The notes under the pieces: generated by a model
Database searches by the model: none
Told to the model about the DNA's origin: nothing
Seen by the model: the letters and a program-made list of their open reading frames with translations, nothing else
Shown here: one piece after another, positions 9,135 to 12,248 of the stretch
Numbering within the stretch: the stretch's first letter is position 1
How the letters are laid out: each line of letters opens with the position of its first letter
Source of the DNA: an uncultured Acidimicrobiaceae bacterium
GTDB lineage: Bacteria > Actinomycetota > Acidimicrobiia > Acidimicrobiales > Microtrichaceae
Direction: 5' to 3'
Length of the DNA stretch: 12,248 nucleotides
Assembly (NCBI GenBank): GCA_937868025.1
Contig: CALMLJ010000414.1
Location: 1 to 12,248, forward strand
Made by a program: the position numbers and the translations under genes

Positions 9135-9190
9135 ACAGTCGGCGACGACTCGCCACAGCGGACAGACCGCGACCCCTGCAGGAGAACACC

Positions 9191-9325
9191 GTGAAGCGCA
9201 CGTTCCAGCCCAACAACCGCCGCCGTTCGAAGAAGCACGGCTTCCGGCAGCGCATGTCCGACCGCGCCGGCCGCAACGTCATCCGCTCCCGTCGGCTCAA
9301 GGGTCGGCACAAGCTCAGCGCTTGA
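9191..9325 (+). CDS. rpmH: 50S ribosomal protein L34
   Basis: L34 is a small basic protein of the large ribosomal subunit. The 44-residue product starts [19 protein letters not shown] and ends [13 protein letters not shown], matching the family almost throughout in length, basic content and its conserved N-terminus. The start is GTG at 9191 (read as Met), with GGAG at 9181-9184 as a well-placed ribosome binding site. It is the first gene of the plus-strand unit, diverging from dnaA, the classical neighbour arrangement at bacterial origins. Its TGA overlaps the proposed rnpA start by 4 nt. The protein is shorter than many gene callers accept, but the identification is secure. Confidence 0.98.
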   Translation: MKRTFQPNNRRRSKKHGFRQRMSDRAGRNVIRSRRLKGRHKLSA

Positions 9326-9681
9326 TCGACTCGATCACGTATCGATGGGAGTTCCAACTCCTCAGAGATGCTGGTCGGTATCGGCGAAGTGGCCCGCTGG
9401 GACTCCGGCAGGCAACCCATGACGACCCCCTCAGCCCGGCCCATGTCGATCGGCCGCGCGTCGCGTTCGCGATCGGACGCTCCGTGGGATCTGCGGTGGT
9501 GAGGAACCGAGTCCGCCGGCAGCTGAGGGAGATCCTCCGCACTGCGGATCGGTCGGGACAGCTTCGTCCCGGGCGATACCTGTTCGTCGTATCACCAGAC
9601 GTACCTTCACTGAGTTTTGGTGAACTTCAAGCTCATGTTGACCGTTTGCTCGGGCCGGTGTCAGCGGTGAACGGCTCGTGA
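9322..9681 (+). CDS. rnpA: Ribonuclease P protein component
   Basis: RnpA is the protein cofactor of RNase P, which removes 5' leaders from precursor tRNAs; the RNA subunit is catalytic. With the TTG start at 9322 the protein is 119 residues, the usual family size. The N-terminal part ([21 protein letters not shown]) fits the substrate-binding region with its conserved phenylalanine at F11. The signature basic helix is [19 protein letters not shown] (54-72), and the C-terminal part has [18 protein letters not shown]. No ATG or GTG is available in frame at a suitable place, and an upstream start would run into rpmH. The TTGA overlap with the rpmH stop suggests translational coupling, since no strong ribosome binding site is near. 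The gene identity is firm; the start is probable. It overlaps yidD by GTGA. Confidence 0.93.
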   Translation: MIDSITYRWEFQLLRDAGRYRRSGPLGLRQATHDDPLSPAHVDRPRVAFAIGRSVGSAVVRNRVRRQLREILRTADRSGQLRPGRYLFVVSPDVPSLSFGELQAHVDRLLGPVSAVNGS

Positions 9682-9920
9682 CCACGACCTCACTGGCTTC
9701 TCGGCCCTTCCTGGCTGCGATTCGCCTGTACCAGCATCTCACCGCTGGTCGGCCCTCGCCGTGTCGTTTCGATCCCAGCTGTTCTTCGTACGCGCTCGAA
9801 TCGATCTCGAGCCACGGCGTCGTGCGTGGTCTCCTCCTGTCGATCCGCCGTCTGGCCCGCTGCCATCCCTGGGGTGGCCAGGGATACGACCCCGTCCCCC
9901 CCGCGAGAGGCATCTCATGA
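9678..9920 (+). CDS. yidD: YidD, membrane protein insertion efficiency factor
   Basis: YidD is a small, membrane-associated protein that assists insertion of membrane proteins and is typically encoded between rnpA and yidC. The 80-residue product has the family core: an amphipathic N-terminal helix ([14 protein letters not shown]), then [15 protein letters not shown] (29-43) with two of the conserved cysteines, and [18 protein letters not shown] (57-74) with C62. The start is GTG at 9678, overlapping the rnpA stop as GTGA. The stop overlaps the yidC ATG as ATGA, so production is probably coupled on both sides. The protein is at the short end of the family, but no conserved part is missing. 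Confidence 0.95.
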   Translation: MTTTSLASRPFLAAIRLYQHLTAGRPSPCRFDPSCSSYALESISSHGVVRGLLLSIRRLARCHPWGGQGYDPVPPARGIS

Positions 9921-10981
9921 ACCTCGGAATCTTCGCCGCCAGCATCTTCGAAGGCTTCTTCGAAGCGGTCGCCGGCTTCCTCGGCCTGCTCTTCCAGGTC
10001 ACCAACAGCTACGGCGGCGCCATCATCATCCTCACGATCATCGTGATGACGGTGACGGCCCCGCTGACCCTGAAGAGCACCCGCTCGATGCTGCAGATGC
10101 AGCGTCATCAGCCGGAGCTCAAGAAGCTGCAGGCGCAGTACAAGGACGACCGCGAGCGCCTGAACACCGAGATGATGGCCTTCTACAAGGAGAACGGCAT
10201 CAACCCGCTCAGTGGGTGTGTGCCAGTGCTCATGCAGGCACCGGTCTTCATCATCCTCTACCAGGTGCTCCGTGGCATCGGGACCCGGAGCGGTGGCAGC
10301 GCGAGTGGTATCGGCCGGGTTGCCGGCCTGATCGCGAGCGACTCGCCGTTCAAGCCGTGGAAGCTGCACGATCAGGTCTTCAGCCCTCAGCACCTGAGCA
10401 CCGGCAGCGAGATGTACAAGGCGCTGCATTCCTCCACCAAGATGAGCTTCCTGGGTGTCGACCTGTCGATCAGCCCGCTCGACGCACTCAAGCTCGGCAT
10501 CACGACGGCGATCCCCTTCCTCGCTCTGGTGGCCGTCATGCTGGTGAGCCAGATCATCCAGAACCGTCAGATCCAGGGCCGGAACACGAACGCCCAGGTC
10601 AACCCCCAGCAGCAGGCGATCATGAAGTTCCTGCCCTTCATGCTGCCGATCTTCTCGTTCACGCTTCCGGCTGGTCTCGGCCTCTACTACTTCGTCCAGG
10701 GTCTGTGCCGAATCGGGCTGCAGGGCTACATCACTCGGGCGGTGTACGGACCCCATCACGCATCGATGCCGGTCGAGACGACGTCCACCGAGAAGATGAC
10801 CACTGGCGACGGTAAGCCGGCCAAGAAGCCCGCGAGCAACGGCGCCAAGCCGGCCGCCCCGAAGTCCGCGAAGAGCGCGGCCGTCCAACGGAAGGCGAGC
10901 GGTACCGCCCCGACCCAAGGCGGACGCAAGTCCGGCGAGCCTCGGGGCACGGGGCGCACCCGCCCCAGCTCCGGAAAGTAA
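9917..10981 (+). CDS. yidC: YidC/Oxa1-type membrane protein insertase
   Basis: YidC inserts and folds inner-membrane proteins, alone or with the Sec translocon. The 354-residue product starts at the ATG at 9917, with GAGAGG six bases upstream and a 4-nt overlap with yidD; the frame stays open upstream to about 9761 but that part is yidD in another frame. Membrane segments are visible around residues 14-27, 33-50, 100-119 and 196-214, with further hydrophobic stretches at 236-263. Family landmarks are [19 protein letters not shown] (60-78), the [20 protein letters not shown] stretch (92-111) and the final membrane hairpin. A long polar loop (about 120-190) separates segments 3 and 4. The last about 65 residues are a Lys/Ala/Pro-rich tail likely to touch the ribosome. 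M44 occupies the position of the conserved groove arginine (E. coli R366). Confidence 0.96.
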   Translation: MNLGIFAASIFEGFFEAVAGFLGLLFQVTNSYGGAIIILTIIVMTVTAPLTLKSTRSMLQMQRHQPELKKLQAQYKDDRERLNTEMMAFYKENGINPLSGCVPVLMQAPVFIILYQVLRGIGTRSGGSASGIGRVAGLIASDSPFKPWKLHDQVFSPQHLSTGSEMYKALHSSTKMSFLGVDLSISPLDALKLGITTAIPFLALVAVMLVSQIIQNRQIQGRNTNAQVNPQQQAIMKFLPFMLPIFSFTLPAGLGLYYFVQGLCRIGLQGYITRAVYGPHHASMPVETTSTEKMTTGDGKPAKKPASNGAKPAAPKSAKSAAVQRKASGTAPTQGGRKSGEPRGTGRTRPSSGK

Positions 10982-10994
10982 CACCGACCTGATG

Positions 10995-11021
10995 GAGCGA
11001 GCCGCCTGGAGCCGCTCGCTC
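10995..11021. other. Inverted repeat between yidC and jag
   Basis: GAGCGAGC (10995-11002) and GCTCGCTC (11014-11021) form a perfect 8-bp stem with an 11-nt loop in the 65-nt spacer. No T-run follows. It ends just before the jag ribosome binding site (GAGAGG near 11032-11037), so it could tune jag translation or protect the upstream message. Confidence 0.45.
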
Positions 11022-11046
11022 GACGACAGCAAGAGAGGATGACCAC

Positions 11047-11898
11047 ATGGAATGGGTAGAGACCACGGCGCGCACGATCGAGGAGGCGAAGGACCTGCTC
11101 CTCGACCAGCTCGGTGTCGACGAGCCGGAGACGGAGTTCGAGATCCTGGAGGAGCCCAAGCCAGGGCTCTTCGGCCGTACCAAGGGCCAGGCCCGGGTTC
11201 GTGCTCGCGTTCGTCCGAAGACCCCGCCGTCGCGTGACGATCGGCGTCGCAGGCCGGCCAAGGGCAAGGACAAGGCGGAGTCGACGAACGACGCCACGGC
11301 TCCGGCTGAGAAGAAGCCGCAGGCTGAGAAGGCCCCTCGCGAGCCCAAGGCATCGGGCAACGGCCGTGCACCGCGTGAGGAGCGTGCACCGCGTGAGGAG
11401 CGTCCGCCTCGCGAGGAGAACGGCCCCCGCCTCGCCAGCGACATCGCCGCGACCGAGTCCGAGGCCTTCCTGCAAGGCCTCCTCGACAGCTTCGGTGCCA
11501 CGGCCACCATCACGATCACGGTCGACGAGGAAGGCGATCTCAGCGCCGAACTCGTCGGTGACGGTCTTGGCCGACTGATCGGTCCGCGCGGCGGCGTCAT
11601 CTCCGCCATCGAGGAGCTGACCCGCACCCGGCTGCAACACGTCGCGTCCGGTGGCTCGACGCCTCGGTTCCGCCTCGACATCGGCGGCTACCGCGCCTCA
11701 CGGCGCCCGAACCTCGAAGTCCTGGTCGACGAGGTCATCGAGAAGGTCCGCACCTCCGGTCAGCCCCATGTCCTCGATGTGGTCCTTGCCGGGGAACGCA
11801 AGCTGGTGCACGACCGTGTGGCCGAGACGGCGACCGATCTCCGGACGCACTCCGAGGGTGAGGACCCGGTGCGCCGGGTGGTGCTCAGCCCCGCCTGA
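11047..11898 (+). CDS. jag: Jag / KhpB-type RNA-binding protein (SpoIIIJ-associated)
   Basis: Jag (also called KhpB or EloR in Firmicutes) is a cytoplasmic RNA-binding protein usually encoded next to yidC; it affects cell elongation and division in some bacteria. The 283-residue product has the family's three domains. Residues 1-56 are the Jag N-terminal domain, including KPGLFGR (38-44). Residues about 57-130 are a charged, low-complexity linker with a threefold six-residue repeat. Residues about 140-206 are a KH domain with loop GPRG (179-182), and residues about 207-280 are an R3H domain with R251 and H255 (RKLVH) and the conserved HSEGEDPVRRVV (268-279). The ATG start is preceded by GAGAGG. 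The GxxG loop has Pro-Arg instead of the more usual Lys-Arg. A strong hairpin follows the stop. Confidence 0.95.
   Translation: MEWVETTARTIEEAKDLLLDQLGVDEPETEFEILEEPKPGLFGRTKGQARVRARVRPKTPPSRDDRRRRPAKGKDKAESTNDATAPAEKKPQAEKAPREPKASGNGRAPREERAPREERPPREENGPRLASDIAATESEAFLQGLLDSFGATATITITVDEEGDLSAELVGDGLGRLIGPRGGVISAIEELTRTRLQHVASGGSTPRFRLDIGGYRASRRPNLEVLVDEVIEKVRTSGQPHVLDVVLAGERKLVHDRVAETATDLRTHSEGEDPVRRVVLSPA
11365..11418 (+). repeat. Three 18-bp tandem repeats inside jag
   Basis: Three adjacent 18-bp units encode RAPREE, RAPREE and RPPREE. The first two are identical in DNA, and the third has drifted. They sit in the linker between the Jag_N and KH domains. Identical neighbours suggest a recent slippage duplication, so copy number may vary between strains. 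Confidence 0.85.
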
Positions 11899-11928
11899 CC
11901 TCATCGGTTCGGCCCGGGAACGAACTCC

Positions 11929-11964
11929 ACGATGCCCCATTCGCTCCGGCGGGTGGGGCATCGT
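11929..11964 (+). terminator. Strong hairpin between jag and rsmG
   Basis: ACGATGCCCCA (11929-11939) and TGGGGCATCGT (11954-11964) form a perfect 11-bp stem with a 14-nt loop. It lies 30 nt after the jag stop and ends 27 nt before rsmG. There is no U-run after the stem, so on either strand it is a non-canonical terminator at best. Such stems are common in GC-rich Actinobacteria. It probably ends or attenuates the rpmH-jag unit. Confidence 0.55.
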
Positions 11965-11979
11965 CGCGTTCGGAGTCGA

Positions 11980-11985
11980 TAGATT
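11980..11985 (+). promoter_or_regulatory. Candidate -10 element for leaderless rsmG
   Basis: TAGATT matches the TAnnnT pattern and ends 6 nt before the rsmG ATG. No Shine-Dalgarno-like sequence precedes the ATG. In Actinobacteria a -10 element this close usually signals a transcript starting at or next to the start codon. The -35 region is not convincing. Confidence 0.4.
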
Positions 11986-11991
11986 GCCGCC

Positions 11992-12248
11992 ATGACCCAT
12001 GCCGATCTATCCGCGGTGCTCGAACGAAGCCGAGAGCTGGGGTTCCTCGGTCCCGGCGACGTCGCTGCTCACGTCGAACACGCTGTCGGATTCGTCGAGG
12101 TGCTCGAGACCGTCGCAACGGGTGCGAAGGTGCTGGATCTCGGCTCGGGTGGTGGACTGCCGGGGCTGGTGGTGGCCGTTCATCGACCCGACCTGTCACT
12201 CACGTTGCTCGATGCCAACGAGCGTCGAGTCGCCTTCCTTCGTGATGC
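11992..12248 (+). CDS. rsmG: 16S rRNA (guanine-N7) methyltransferase RsmG (partial, runs off right edge)
   Basis: RsmG (GidB) uses S-adenosylmethionine to methylate N7 of a guanine in the 530 loop of 16S rRNA (G527 in E. coli). The 85 visible codons show the SAM-binding motif VLDLGSGGGLPGL (residues about 47-59), followed by LLDANERRVAFLRDA, the usual post-motif with a conserved Asp and Arg-x-x-Phe-Leu. It is normally found after jag and before parA/parB in Actinobacteria, which fits. The start is ATG at 11992; there is no visible ribosome binding site and the gene may be leaderless. The rest of the gene is outside the window. Loss of RsmG is known to give low-level streptomycin resistance in several bacteria. 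Confidence 0.93.
   Translation, partial: MTHADLSAVLERSRELGFLGPGDVAAHVEHAVGFVEVLETVATGAKVLDLGSGGGLPGLVVAVHRPDLSLTLLDANERRVAFLRD

Larger units (their letters stand above)
8826..9190. other. Divergent dnaA-rpmH regulatory region
   Basis: This 365-bp stretch contains no credible gene. From left to right it holds the dnaA ribosome binding site, the DnaA-box cluster, the dnaA promoter facing left, the rpmH promoter facing right, and an rpmH leader of about 125 nt with a 15-bp-period palindromic repeat. Short open frames here are GC-driven. Confidence 0.75.

Noticed and set aside
9072..9154. Two GGCGA/TCGCC mini-hairpins flanking the rpmH leader repeats
   Set aside because: Five-base GC stems are expected by chance in such GC-rich DNA; there is no further support.
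8908..9321. An upstream extension of the rnpA frame through rpmH and its leader
   Set aside because: The rnpA frame is open upstream, but the extension overlaps rpmH in another frame and the RnpA family begins near the TTG at 9322.
9761..9916. A possible longer N-terminus for YidC
   Set aside because: The extension is Arg/Pro-rich out-of-frame yidD sequence. The ATG at 9917 has a good ribosome binding site and a membrane segment soon after.
9431..11389. A 652-codon minus-strand frame opposite rnpA, yidD, yidC and jag
   Set aside because: It crosses four well-supported genes, and its composition is that of an antisense shadow in GC-rich DNA.

Overview
The window is a GC-rich (roughly two thirds G+C) bacterial chromosome-origin region. 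Its gene order is that of an actinobacterial origin. On the minus strand, reading right to left, it holds dnaA, dnaN, recF, dciA (DUF721), gyrB and gyrA. On the plus strand, diverging from dnaA, it holds rpmH, rnpA, yidD, yidC, jag and rsmG. The DUF721 gene between recF and gyrB is typical of Actinobacteria. No gnd lies between dnaN and recF, unlike in several well-known actinobacterial genera. I infer a deep-branching actinobacterium, possibly Acidimicrobiia, but I cannot confirm this without a search.

Layout: gyrA occupies 1-2495 and its C-terminal end runs off the left edge. gyrB is 2505-4439, followed by a 162-bp spacer with a hairpin and a possible promoter, then dciA (4602-4928), recF (4928-6016) and dnaN (6043-7137). 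The 254-bp gap 7138-7391 is the likely core of oriC. It has an 11-bp-periodic run of DnaA-box-like 9-mers and a four-unit TAG repeat beside another box, resembling a DnaA-trio unwinding element. dnaA is 7392-8825. The 365-bp divergent region 8826-9190 carries a cluster of DnaA boxes, a dnaA promoter and an rpmH promoter. rpmH (9191-9325), rnpA (9322-9681), yidD (9678-9920) and yidC (9917-10981) form a chain in which every junction is a 4-nt start/stop overlap. jag (11047-11898) follows, then a strong hairpin, then the beginning of rsmG (11992 to the right edge).

The minus-strand genes make the replication start machinery: the initiator, sliding clamp, a gap-repair loader, a helicase-loading factor and the supercoiling enzyme. 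The plus-strand genes cover ribosomal protein L34, tRNA 5' processing, membrane-protein insertion, an RNA-binding partner of the insertase and a 16S rRNA methylase.

This is a core housekeeping region. I see no mobile element, CRISPR array, tRNA, rRNA or new defence-like system. The points most worth a second look are: both gyrase subunits carry non-standard residues at the fluoroquinolone-contact positions; YidC lacks the conserved groove arginine; the origin has a compact box/trio arrangement; and the rpmH leader holds a palindromic 15-bp-period repeat.
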